64,000 nt of DNA from Strobilurus pachycystidiatus (Eukaryota; Basidiomycota; Agaricomycetes; Agaricales; Physalacriaceae), in contig JAHLMK010000037.1 of assembly GCA_019915135.1 (NCBI GenBank), positions 62,001 to 126,000 of the forward strand, read 5' to 3'. Numbering within the stretch: position 1 is the first letter of the stretch; each line of letters opens with the position of its first letter. Below are positions 22,904 to 34,100 of the stretch, piece by piece. Below the pieces are notes generated by a model. It searched no databases. It saw only the letters and a list, made by a program, of their open reading frames with translations, and had not been told where the DNA came from. Position numbers and translations under genes: made by a program.

Positions 22904-22991
22904 GACGAGGGAGGAAAGAGAGAGACGAGAGCCACGTGATGTCCGCGGCCGTTCTAGTATGTTTCTCGCAGGGGATGATCGCGCTTGCATC
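22904..22991. promoter_or_regulatory. 88-bp bidirectional promoter (JmjC-like 1 / PIF1)
   Basis: The two start codons are only 88 bp apart and face away from each other. The spacer contains CCACGTGATG (22932-22941), a CACGTG E-box of the type bound by bHLH regulators. Co-regulation is an inference from the geometry. Confidence 0.6.
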
Positions 22992-24916
22992 ATGCCCAGA
23001 TCAACGAAACGGAGCGAGCCGCCCAAGCGTACTATCCGCGACTTTTTTTCGGCGCCTGTTCCGGTGGTGGCGGTGTCGAAAGACTCGGGCGCTTTGGAAG
23101 TCAGCGAGGTGTGTTTGAGTGGCGAGCAAGCACGTGTTATGAAGATGGTGGTGGAGGAGGGGAAGAGTATCTTCTTCACAGGCGCGGCTGGTATGTTTCA
23201 CCGGACGTGGGGAGCTCCTGGAATGGTCTGACTTGAGATAGGTACGGGGAAATCACTGCTCCTGAGGGCCATCATCATTGCCCTCAAGAAGAAGTTCAAT
23301 GGTCCGGCAGTGGCGGTCACCGCCAGCACAGGCAAGGCAGCAGCAAACATTGGAGGTGGGGGGAAGCGGTTTTCAGTTTGGCAGCCCACAGCTAATCAGC
23401 CACAGGACAAACAGTGAATTCCTGGGGCTGCCTGAAGACCAACGGTGAAAAGCTGGAGGACGTTGTAGCGTGGATTAGGAAGTGCAAGGGGGCGAAGAAA
23501 AGATGGCTGGAGGCCAAGGTGCTCATCATAGACGAAAGTGAGCTGCAAAACATGTGCGTTTCGCAAGCTGACGGAGGGCAGTTTCAATGATAGACTCACC
23601 GACGTTCAACATGATGGGTAAGATTGCACAGACGATCAGGAAAAACTTCGATAAGCCGTTCGGGGGCCTGCAAGTGGTGGTTACGGGAGATTTCCTGCAG
23701 CTCCCACCGGTGACTACCGGTTCTCGGGAGCCTCTCTTCGCTTTCGAGTCAGCGGCATGGAGGGACACGCTGGACCGCGAGGTGCAGCTGGTGAAAGTGT
23801 TTCGACAAACAGACAACAGTAGGCCCTGCGTGTCTTCATCTCTGTTCAGGTCTGACTAGGCAGGAAAGGTTTGGTAAACGCTTTAAACTCTGTACGTATG
23901 GGGACGCCGACGGAGGACGCGGTCACGCTGTTCAAGTCGCTATCCAGAGAGTTGCCCGTCGAGCATATCATGACGGGTAAACAGGGCTCAGGTGTTCCGG
24001 TGTCGAAGATGAACGAGTTGCTGCCAACAGAGCTGTTCTCGACGCGGAAGGCGGTGAAGGAAGCTAACGACAGACATCTCAACGGCCTCCACGCTGAAAC
24101 GTTCCTGTACGAGGCGACGGACACAGGGTCGAAAAACTTTCTTGATTCGACCTTGATGGTGGAGGAGGAACTGGTTTTGAAAGTTGGAGCACAGGTAATG
24201 CTGGTCAAGAACATAGACGACGTCTTGGTCAACGGTCTCGTCGGGAAGGTGATAGGATTCTACGAGTCGGGGCAACTGGAGGGAGGAGCGCAAGGGAAAA
24301 AGAAAGGCGGCCCATTGAGGAACGTGGTGTTGGGAGAGGACGGAAGGGCTATTATGGGTGAAAGCCGGGCAAAGAGGAGAAGGGAGCGCGCAACGCGCCT
24401 GCCGCTTGTGCTCTTTCAATACGCCAAACTGGGCGCAGTGGGTGAGGTTGTGACGGAGGCTGTGCTGATGAAGACAGAGGTCTTTCATGCAGACAATTCG
24501 GACGGCAAGTCAAGCGCGAAAAGGACTCAAATGTGGGTAGTGGTTGTGTTCACCGCCAGCGACGGTGGACTGACCAGTATTGCTGCACAGTCCGTTGATA
24601 CTCGCTTGGGCGATGTCGATTCACAAAAGTCAAGGTCAAACGATCCACCGCGTAAAGGTCAATCTTTCCAGAATATTTGAGAAAGGTCAGCGGTACTCTG
24701 ACCCTCAGGCTGGCGTTGGCTGAACGCGTATACACTACAGGCCAAACATATGTCGCACTGTCTCGCGCGTCCTCCACGGAAGGCCTCCAAGTGGTTGGTT
24801 TTACGCGGTCAAAGGTCAGTGACACGTGTGAGGGGCAAAGTGTGCAACTGACGGTTAAAAAGGTCATGGTGTATCCAAAGGTGGTAGAATGGAACGGGAA
24901 GCTTGAAGCGTTGTAG
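22992..24916 (+). CDS. PIF1: PIF1-family DNA helicase (525 residues)
   Basis: A 5'-3' DNA helicase of superfamily 1, acting on G-quadruplexes, telomeres, Okazaki fragments and mitochondrial DNA in characterised relatives. Exons 22992..23190, 23242..23355, 23406..23537, 23582..23818, 23860..24532, 24591..24685, 24741..24814 and 24863..24916 all join in phase. Motifs: [17 protein letters not shown] (Walker A), [15 protein letters not shown] (Ia), KVLIIDEISMID (II), [15 protein letters not shown] (III), [33 protein letters not shown] (V) and TYVALSRA (VI), and the C-terminal [10 protein letters not shown] of Pif1 proteins. The set is complete, so it should be active. The N-terminus is short and has [10 protein letters not shown], which resembles a degenerate PCNA-binding box. 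It lacks the Rep and OTU domains of Helitron helicases, so I read it as a cellular PIF1-type enzyme. Confidence 0.9.
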
Positions 24917-24920
24917 AGTG

Positions 24921-24958
24921 CCACGTGACTTGTTGCTAAAGACAAGTAAGTCACGTGG
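24921..24958. promoter_or_regulatory. Inverted repeat with two CACGTG E-boxes
   Basis: CCACGTGACTT (24921-24931) and AAGTCACGTGG (24948-24958) form a perfect 11-bp inverted repeat around 16 nt. It lies between the PIF1 stop and the next gene's start (25018). It may act as a paired bHLH site in that promoter or as a transcript hairpin. Confidence 0.5.
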
Positions 24959-25017
24959 ATGTATTCCCCTGTGTTTCCCAAGTAAATACAAGTTTCGTTT
25001 TCCTGCTTCTCGCCGTC

Positions 25018-28000
25018 ATGGAAGACGATCCCATTGAAAGTGACCATCATGAGCCAGTCGGGACATGGGTTGGGGTAAGTCTCCATATACAAGGATTGTC
25101 GATGACCCCTCACTGAATGGGTGTCTCAGACCGTCCCGCTGGGTGTGGTATGCCCGGTAAGTGGCGAAAATGTTTGGAAGGGAAAGGGAGTTTGCGGGCT
25201 GACATGTAGGGTAGGACTTTGTCGCTGTTACGGCTGGTGTCCCTGCAATGGAACCTGTCGAGGGGAGCGCGAATATATGGTATAGGACGCAGGTATACAT
25301 GTTGCAGCCAGGCGATAGCGTTAAGCCGCCATTGGCTAGTGGTGTTGACGTGTGTATGGCGTGGCGTATGAAGAGACCACTGGCTGATGACCGTCATGTA
25401 GCGACAACTCAAAAGAACACGGGAAAAGAGCAAAGACGTGGACGAAGGGTTCATGAAAAGACCGCGAGTGGAAAATGGTGTGGCAGACACGGTGAGCGTA
25501 GGTGGCCAGGAAGCAGAGGATGCCGGTGCTGAGGGTCACACTCGTGCGTCCGACGTGGACATAAAGGTGCGTTAGTTGCTTTTCTGTTTCTGTTCTGATA
25601 CGTGACATTTGTGTATCAGGATTATACTGGTGGCCAGGAAGCAGAGGATGCCGGTGCTGAGGCTCACACTCTTGCGGCAGACGTGGACATAAAGGTGCGT
25701 TAGTTTCTGACTCTGTTCTGATACGTGACATTTCCGTATCAGGATTATACTGGCGGGTCGGAGGAGCTTCTTAAAAATGGATTGGACTTGGACGCACAGG
25801 TGGCACCAGTGAGCTGCGACAAAAGCTCCCATCCACGTAGATTGATGTTTGACCGCAGGATGTTGGTGCCATAGCTCATTTGGCGACCTTGGAGTGTGAA
25901 GTCTTGAAGGACGTGCTCCGGGTGTTGTACAAGGTTCCTTATTGGCGTGCCGCGCTGAGGGAGGGCAAGCTTGAGTGGTTGGTCCGAAAGCTGCAGTGGG
26001 CCCACGGGTACCATGATGTGCTGGCGTGCGTTCTTTCAATGATCTTGGGTATGACACGTACGTTCCGGGCGGCGCACGATGAATCCTCAACCAAGGCGTG
26101 GATGGCGATGGACCGCGTACTAGAGGCCGAGGCAGGAGGGGATGTGGGGGGGGCAATGGGTCGTCCCAACGTCCACTTTGATGAGGATTGGAGACAGATG
26201 GTCGGCCCGATGTACGAAAAGGCCGCATTGCAGGGCGATGTTATGGCAGACGATACGTTGGCGAGTCTGGTGAAAGAGGCTATGTGGACGTGTTGGCCGA
26301 AGCTGAGCGCCACTTGCCTGCCGCCCGTCCCACACCTGCTTCACCTTTTACTGTCGCATACACCTCTCAAGAGTGACGGTACGCATGGATTGTGGCCAGC
26401 ATTGGTGCGTGACACGTAAAGTGGGAACATCCGGCACTGATCGATGAGAAGGTATTCGCTCATGTGGACTGGCGTGCGTTGGACTTCGTGCCATCTAACC
26501 GCCTGGCAGGGGTGTTGCATCGATGTGGGGGTGCGGAGTCAAGCGTCGGCGCCGTGCTGGAGGAGTTGGGATGCCTTGTCTTCAATAACCTCAGAGGCGC
26601 GTATGACTGGGGCCAAAAGTACGTCTATACTCGTGTGTCGAGTGGCAGAGTGGTGTTAGGCGGGACATGTAGCAATACCGCTTTGGCCGGAGTGCTAGGG
26701 CTCGACGTTGCAGTGGTGGAGGAGATGGTGCAAGTAATAGTCAGGGAACATGGTGAGTGATGTGCAGGCGTTTGGTCTATTGTTATGACTTTGGAGTCAG
26801 GAAGCATCCAAGAGGATGCACCGTCCGCCAAGGATGTCCATCTGGTGCGGTTGGCATTGGCTATATACAGGGATGCACCCATGGGCACAGGCGAAACATT
26901 GTCGATGGTGATGGTTCGCAAGCTTCTTCTCCTTGCCCACCTGCATCAAAAATTGGTTGTGCCGATGTGCGAGGAATTGCCATCCTTGAAACGCTTCTTT
27001 GTCGAGGTCCGGGGGACAGGGCCCGGCCGGCCAACCACGGGATGGTACAAGTTCGGGATGCCCTCGATTGGTTCACGTAAGGCTTGGCTGAGGGAAGCCC
27101 TAAACATGCAATGTGATGCCGATGTCGCGGGCCTTGGCCGGCGACTGGCGGACGGCCTTCGACACTGGGATCGGGGAATGGTAGAGCATGATTTCAAGGG
27201 GGGCGAATACACGGACAGGAGGAGCTTGGTGCCCGAGGACATCTTGCGTGTAGCAAAAGACATGTTTCTGGTGCGCATGTGAGGTTTGTTGGCCGTGTCC
27301 CGCTAACTTATGCTTTCAGCGGACCAGTATACCTTATATGATAACGGCCGCAGTCAGCGCGGGGGCCGACGCGAACGTCAGGAGCATATCTCTGACTGAC
27401 GTGGAAACTTGGGTATCAGGCAGGTGTATCCGCATTGAATGGCCTGAGGCTGCCAGCAGCAATGAGGTGCGATGTTTCCTAAAGGCATGGGGCGAGCATT
27501 GGGCGGTATTTCCGCGGAATACCGATGTATTTGGCCGATTACCACCCCCTGCAGAACTGTTCGACAACCAGGAAATCCAACGGGAGCTGCCAAACGCCCC
27601 AGAGGATGACTCTGACTCAGAGTCGGACGTAGATGAAGAAGATAAAGGTTGGGATTCTCTCCGTGAGGAACACAACTAATGAGGTTGTAGGAGCGGTCAG
27701 TATATTTGAGCAGGAGGACCGCAAGGACGCCGGAGGTCAGGTGCAAGCTTTGCAGTCCCAAGACTTGAGACGATTCTTCCAGGCACCATTGGAGGGGAAA
27801 TCTTTACAACGTGAGTGACCGGACATGCGCATTGAGGGCCGACGCGAGTTAGTTGCAGGGGATATTGCGAAAATGAAGGCAAACGCGGTTAGATGGGAAC
27901 AAACGGTCTTAAAGACTGTGCCGGCAAAGTCGGTGAGTTGGGGGGGTTCGCGGCCAGTCATTCAGAAGCAATGACACTGCAACAGATTATGCAGAGGGTG

Positions 28001-28322
28001 GCGGGAGACCTGCGATGGATGCGCAGCGGCTTGGAAGAGCACACAAAATCAATGATAGTAGATTCAAACATCATGGAAGTCGCGCGAAGGGTGATGGAGA
28101 AGGAGGGGTTGGGGGAGGTGATGGGGGAAGAAGCGCTCTCTCAATTCAAGGAAGAACTCGCTGCCTGTCTCAAAAGATGGGAAGAGATTGTGGGTGAGGC
28201 GAGTCCGTCGCCTGGGCTTCTGTACTGCATGGAGCCTTGTTCTAGTCCCGTTTGACGAATTGCCATACTGCCAGGGAGGCTGCCCAAAGAGGTCTTTTAA
28301 CTGTGCCGTTCTGCTCGGATAA
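25018..28322 (+). CDS. Unknown multi-exon protein (about 861 residues) with duplicated exon
   Basis: I do not recognise the family. About fourteen exons, 25018..25074, 25130..25156, 25215..25292, 25402..25566, 25620..25694, 25743..25799, 25859..26404, 26449..26752, 26801..27270, 27320..27647, 27691..27810, 27859..27932, 27986..28193 and 28246..28322, keep one frame across every junction, which strongly supports a real gene. The first small exons are less sure. Two consecutive exons share GGQEAEDAGAE. The main body (VGAIAHLATLECEVLKDVLR, VLACVLSMILG, LAGVLHRCGGAESSVGAVLE, KVYxx-free but helical) looks globular. An acidic stretch (DDSDSESDVDEEDK) follows at about residue 700. The tail is helical and ends with a Cys cluster (YCQGGCPKRSFNC). 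Whether the frame continues beyond 28322 through another intron is unclear. Confidence 0.6.
25501..25751 (+). repeat. Tandem duplication of an exon-intron unit
   Basis: Bases 25501-25628 and 25629-25751 are near-identical and each contains coding sequence GGTGGCCAGGAAGCAGAGGA followed by an intron (GTGCGTTAG...TATCAG) and the start of the next exon (GATTATACT). The copies differ by a few substitutions and a 5-nt length change in the intron. Confidence 0.85.
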
Positions 28323-29372
28323 GGATGGGCCGGGGTGGGGTTGTTCTTATAGGGTAATCAGGGTTGCTGGCTTCTGGGACGGAGCGTCTGATTGGCGAAC
28401 GTTCAGAATAGAGCATATTGGGCAGCGAGACACAGGCCGCATGCTGCACATGCGCTTTGCTGCGCAACAGCGGATCTTTTCTACAGTTCCAGAGGGAGGC
28501 GTGTGCGCGAGGGCCTCGCATGGCATTTTCCGACCGTTTGCCAATGTCCTCAGCAGCCCCTGGCGGAGCTCCTTTACCGTAGTGACCATCTCCGTTGCGC
28601 TGCAAGATGCCAGCCTTTGGCCCGTTGGTTTCCCCGCTCCATTTGGTACAAGCCCTGGGCCTGCGACCGTCCGTACACAATGAGGGTTTTCAAGTTGCTG
28701 TGTGTATTTGGTATGTCGCTCGTAGTTAGGGTTTCCTCACTTGGGGAGTTGCAATTTCGGCGCACATTTTGGGCTGTGCTTTGTGAAGGTTTTTCTTTTT
28801 TTCTTGTTGTCCGCGACGAGTATGCCTGTAACTTCCGTGATGAAGGCAGATGTGTCATGCCTTTAATGGACTCTTTGGCGCTCGCTGATACACTTGACAG
28901 ATTCAGGAAGACGGAACAACATTGACGTGGACCTTGCGCGTGTGGTCGAAACCCGTTGTGAAAGAGGCTTCTCACGCCTTCTCAGGGGGCCTGGTGTCGG
29001 TTGCAAGGGAGGGAAGCGCACAATCACCGTGGGCATAGCCCGAGAATGAAGAATCTCGCATTTCTGCTTACAAGACGCGCATGCTTCGAGATGGGAAGCT
29101 GGAGCGCTTTCAATGAAAGAGCACAGCATAATGATGCACAGCTTTTGGAAAGCAAACGCGTGTTTCTCACATGACCCGAACCGAGAGTCGTTTGGTGAAC
29201 AGAATCTTGAAGGACGAGTATGCTGCTTGGTGGGCATCAGCATTGTGTCCCGAGGGCCCACCGCCCCAGTGGCCCATCACAGTGGCAGACGCCGACGATG
29301 TATGCTCTGTAAGTGTACTTATTCAGAGGGTTTGGAGCACTTTGGGATGCGAGAGAGGTACTGGGGAAATAA
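28323..29372. other. intergenic region
   Basis: No supported gene. A plus-strand open stretch at 28252-28683 is long but lacks motifs and splice support. A short plus-strand stretch at 29171-29458 is also unconvincing. Confidence 0.4.
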
Positions 29373-30797
29373 TTAAATGGAGGGCCAGGCCCCTTTCCCA
29401 ACCGGTTTCGCCCTGGGCCTTACCCGTTTATGAGGGTTGGACGCCTCGGTCCTCTTAACGATGACCTCGTCTGTGGGATTATCCGCACCGTCATCTGATT
29501 CATAAGGGAACATGGCGACGCCGTATGCGCTGCTGTCACGAAGGATTTGGATAGCGTCGAGGTCACTGACAATGTCTTGATCCTCCTTGATGAGCCGCAT
29601 GGCAAGCTCCGGCAAAAGTACTCGCTCGAGAAATTGTTGGCGGGCCATGGGCTCAGGCGGAGGGCGACTGGAGGGTAGAAGTGCCGAGAGGGCTTTCCAC
29701 ATGACGACAAATCCTTGTTCCCCGTAACTACATCGATGACTGGTCAGCGGATCAGAACCTGTGTGTAGGCACTCACTATCCCGCCTGCATCTTCTCAAGG
29801 TTGGCAAGCTGATTGTGTATGGACGCCATGCCCGCTTTGCCCTTCTCACGGACTTCGCGGGTGGCTTCTTGCCAGAAGAAGTTTCCATCCCTTTGGCCTG
29901 GGTCGGCGATAAGTAGGGCCAGTTGCGGGAGTTTCTCCTGCACACGCCGATGGAGGCTGGCAAAATCAATATGCTCGGGCCAACCGTGCCTCTTCGCTTC
30001 CGGCAGGAGCTTTGTTTCGAAGCGATGGCGGGTACATACTGAGATAAACAACTGCATGGGCGCTTTCCTGCCCAATGGGTTTGTCGGGCGGGGGTGAGGG
30101 GAGGACTGACGGCGGACATGGTCGAACATTTGACCTAATCGAGGTGAACAGAGGGTGGGGAGGAGCTCGTCGCAATAAGGACACAAGTCCTTTGGATCAA
30201 CGTCGGGGTCAAGGAAGCCTGCCGCAGTTCAGACAAGTTAGGGGAAAGTGTGGATGAGACGAACAGGCATCTAGATCCCCATCAGAGTCTGGTTTGGGAC
30301 TGCGACGGTGGAGCTGTCAGATAGTAAAAAGGCTGAGTTTGGATAGTTTCACCTCGCACCGTACGTCGTAGGGGGGTTTGTGTTCAAGGGTTCAAAGCCC
30401 TCTTCAGAGGAGGACTCGTCCGAGGACACGACGCGTAACCCGATATTACCGCGAACAACGGTAGACGACTGTTTGGCCAAACGAGCCTTTGACTTGGACG
30501 GTGATTTCTTGGGTGAACGCGCGACGGGAAACGGTTGAGGTTGTCGGCGCGAGATAGGAAGAGGGTGAAGATTGGCAGGAGTTTCCTTGCCCGAATCAGC
30601 ATCGTTCTGCAATGGTTCGCGGTCAGATGGCGGATGGGTCGAGTTCGGGTGGAACGCACCGCAAGGGGGGCTGTTAACTGGTTTTCTTTAGTGGTGACTA
30701 TGGGTCCGGGCGTTGGTGCCGGTTCTTTGGGTTTGCTTGAGGTAAGGCGCATAGCCATGCGCCGGCCAAAGGCTGTTGGTCGATGTTGGTTGTGCAT
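29373..30797 (-). CDS. RTC4-like domain protein (about 393 residues)
   Basis: RTC4 was named for a yeast gene affecting telomere capping, and RTC4-like domains are numerous in Agaricomycetes with unknown biochemistry. Minus-strand exons 30797..30660, 30606..30360, 30218..29777 and 29727..29373 join in phase. The start is MHNQHRPTAFGRRM. The N-terminal third is basic and disordered (SPKKSPSKSKARLAKQ, VVSSDESSSEEG). The domain follows: DLCPYCDELLP, NPLGRKAPMQLFISVCTRHR (with FETKLLPEA next), GWPEHIDFASLHRRVQEKL, QAGYYGEQGFVVMWKAL, RVLLPELAMRLIKEDQDI and LRDSSAYGVAMFP. These are the expected landmarks in the expected order. The last exon may contain a further intron near its end (GTAAGG after PHKR). 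Confidence 0.82.
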
Positions 30798-31198
30798 GGG
30801 AAGAAATAATCGGTACACTAATCATGATTTCATAGCACGTGTGAGGATAGGTTACAGATAGTTGGCTGCCTAATTAATGTCGCCCCCGTTTCTGGGTCTG
30901 ATCGGATGCTGCGTCGGGGTTCCGACGCTTTCTCGTCGAGCCACCTGTAGCTGTAGCAAATATCCTCTTGTCTGACAGTTGCCACCAAAACCCAGATTGT
31001 AATACAAGACAACTGTCAGTACAGGACACCTGCCACTAAACCCCCAGCACTCTCAAGGCTAAAACGGGACTGTGCGCCATATGTCGGGCTAGCGTCGGGT
31101 CCCGCCAATCACCCGATTCGGAAAATCAATAAAACATGTGTATTATTAATCTACGACAGCTGCTCGTAACCTCCCAAAGCGGAATTCTGCGCGGCACC
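30798..31198. other. intergenic region 3' of the KDZ gene
   Basis: Holds short inverted matches such as TGACAGTTG (30975-30983) and CAACTGTCA (31009-31017), which may belong to a KDZ element end. I could not find a matching partner on the far side of the KDZ gene, so no element boundary is called. Confidence 0.4.
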
Positions 31199-34100
31199 CT
31201 AACCGGCCGGCGTCTCGGCATCAACAATGGCCTCTGCCTCAGATGCGGCAAGACCGTCCATCGGACCGGACTTCCTCCCACGTGCAGGTGCAGACCTGCG
31301 CCACAGCGTCTCGAATCCCTGTCTTATATGCCGCCGATCCTTTGCCTGTTGCAGTGCATAGGCGCGCCGGCCGGCGAGTTCCTCTGTCCGCAGACCAGGT
31401 AGCTCTGTCGTACTGCGCTCCTGCCATAAACGCTCCTCGTAACGGAGCGAGCGTAAAACTCGCCGCATTTCCTCCTTGAGTATATCGACCTCCTCTGTCC
31501 AGCGGGTTTTTCTTGCCAGGGCTTTGGCCCATTCGATACGAACGCCTGTGAAAGAAGATGAGTATATCAAAAATGCGCCACAGCATGACTTACACTCGTG
31601 CAGATACTCATCGTCCTCTGCATCGGGTCCGCCATCCGATGTCCATATCCAGGACATTGTCGCCTTCCCCTCCCCGGGCACATCCCTCCGAATCGGATGT
31701 GAACTCTTCTTCACTCGACCTGTGCCAGTTACCCGGCCATCCCGTTTGTCCAACCGACCGAGCTTCTTCACAGCCTCGGCGTCAGACTCCGCCGTCATAT
31801 ACACCTTCACGTCTTCCGCGGCCAACTTTCGGAGACTGCCGCAAGCCTCTTCCCCTACGAGTCGGACCAGGCTTTCCCTAGATAGTCGGTACTTCCCCGC
31901 CGCATCGTCGACTTTCAAGCCAACGGTCTCAATCAAAGTTGCGGCTCTGCTTGTACCCCGTTGGCCCGTGACGTGTGCGTTACGAAAATTGACGAGATAC
32001 CGTTTCGCGATGAGGCGACTTCGGAGTTTCGAGAGCGCGTCGCCGCATTGAGCGCGTCGCAGAGCTGCCTCCTGGTCCATCAGCCGTACCGGACACTCCA
32101 CCTCGACTTGCAGCGATGGCGAACCAGCACACCTAGATGGCAGGTAAAGATCCGCCTCCTCCACTGGGGGCGGTTCGCGGTCCTCTTCCCGACGTTCCCA
32201 CTCCTCTCGCTCCAATATCGCGGACACACCAGGCATGTAAACGTTCTGCCACTTGCGGAATTGAGTCATCTTCTTTTCGAGCGTTCGTCGGCGGTCCAAA
32301 ACCTTTCGTTGCTGCTCCGGTGTCAAGCCGCCTTTGACTTTTTTGTCTTGGGAGATTCTTCGTCTTGTTCGAGTAAATCAGCAATGCGTGAACAAAAGCA
32401 AAAGGATACACTCACTGGCCCTCTTCCACCTGCAAACCCAAGATAAGGAAACCAGCCATGCTGACCCTCGCATCTCTAGGAATCACCTTCTTTTTCTTCC
32501 TCCTTTTGTGTCCTCCGCTCCTTTTCTTTCTCCGTTTCGAGGCTGCTGACGGTTGTTCGGCATCTAATTCCCCGACAGACTCTTCATCATCGGCTTCCTC
32601 CTCCTCCGCCAGAGCCGCCTCCCGTTCGGCGCGCTCATCCTCGGCCTCCTCCTTCCGCAGTGCCAATCTGACTTGTTCTTCCGTTATTTGAACTATTCCA
32701 TGTCAGACTTCTAGCCGCTCCACTGTGACAACTGGCACGTACCAGAGCCTGAAGGAGCATACGGATTCATCCCGGACCCGCCAGACAGCCATTCCGTCAC
32801 TGCAGTCATCCACTCGGCTCGCAAATCTTCGTCGAGAGCGTCGTCCACACATTTGAACGCCTCGCACTGCACAAAACGTTCCTCCAACGCAATCCTGAGG
32901 CGCCGCAGCAGTGTCTGACCTAGAGTATCATGAGAGTCTCATTCCTGGAGAATAAGTAAGAAAAGCGTACCGAGCCCGATGTTCTTCTTGAAGTTATGTC
33001 GATTTGCCTTATCTTCGATGTCATCGTGCCGAGCCCCAGGTTGCTCCCCCTTCGTCATATAGGACATGGGGTTCATCACAGCCCACACGCGTTCAATCCC
33101 CTCGCCATCCGTCTTGCCGACACCAACCTTGTACTTCAGTGATTCCGCTGCCTCGCAAGATATCTCATGCACATTCCCGTGCCAAACCGGGAGCCCCCAC
33201 GTCAGCGCCGGCAGATCCAAGTTCTTGAGCACCTCGGGCAACGCCTCAATTCGCTTGTAGAAATTCTTCTTATATTGGCATGCGATGTCGTAAGTCACAG
33301 TAACCTCCTTGAGTCCCATGCGCGACAGAAGCCAGTATAGCACAAAATCTGAATTCTTGTAACTGCAACTTTGTTAGCACGTCTATACTAGAAGCACAGA
33401 TATCAAATACGTACCGTTCACCCTTCTCAAGATCTCCCAAACCCATGAGCAGTTCATGACGGGCACAGATAACGCCGAGGACACCAGCCCATCGAAGTCC
33501 AACGGAGAAGCGAGTGTCCTTCTGCATTAGTGCCGCAAATGATATACATGTCGACATCTGTATTCAAGGTCAAGTTTGCTTTTCACAGCTGAGCGAGACA
33601 CGGGCCTACCTCTTCCTCGGTGATATAAGATCGAAGCCATTCGTGATATATATCGAAAGGGACTTGCACACCCAGCCCAGAATAGAGCGGCTCGTCTACC
33701 CGAGGTGAGGAGCGCATCTGGCACGACATGCGGAAGTTGGCGTCCATTGACAGAATGCGCCGATAAAGAAACCTGCGAAGACGTCTGAGACACGTTCCAA
33801 AAAGAACATCTGGACTTACTGAAACTCTGGCCCGACGCGGTCCCAGTCCTTCGGCAGATTCACGCCGACTCTCGGGCATGCCCAGCACTGCACAGCGACG
33901 TCTCCGTCAGCCGCGTCCATCAAGCCTCCGGGTGCGTAGAGCACACCCGACCGCCGTACACGCATCAGAAAGCTCCACTGGCGCGACATGCGCAAAAAAG
34001 CCTTGTACCGATCGGGAGGGCGGTTCGTGCCGCACGGATCTGTCATGTCCTCCAACGTCGAAACGAAGTCTCTAACGTTGACGGTAGCAATGACCTTTAG

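Noticed and set aside
22992..24916. A Helitron transposon, because of the PIF1-type helicase.
   Set aside because: No Rep/HUH nuclease domain or Helitron ends are nearby, and the protein has the short cellular PIF1 form.
28252..28683. A 143-residue plus-strand protein following the 861-residue gene.
   Set aside because: No motif, starts without a good ATG, and the upstream gene ends in frame at 28322 in a different frame. It could still be a missed exon.
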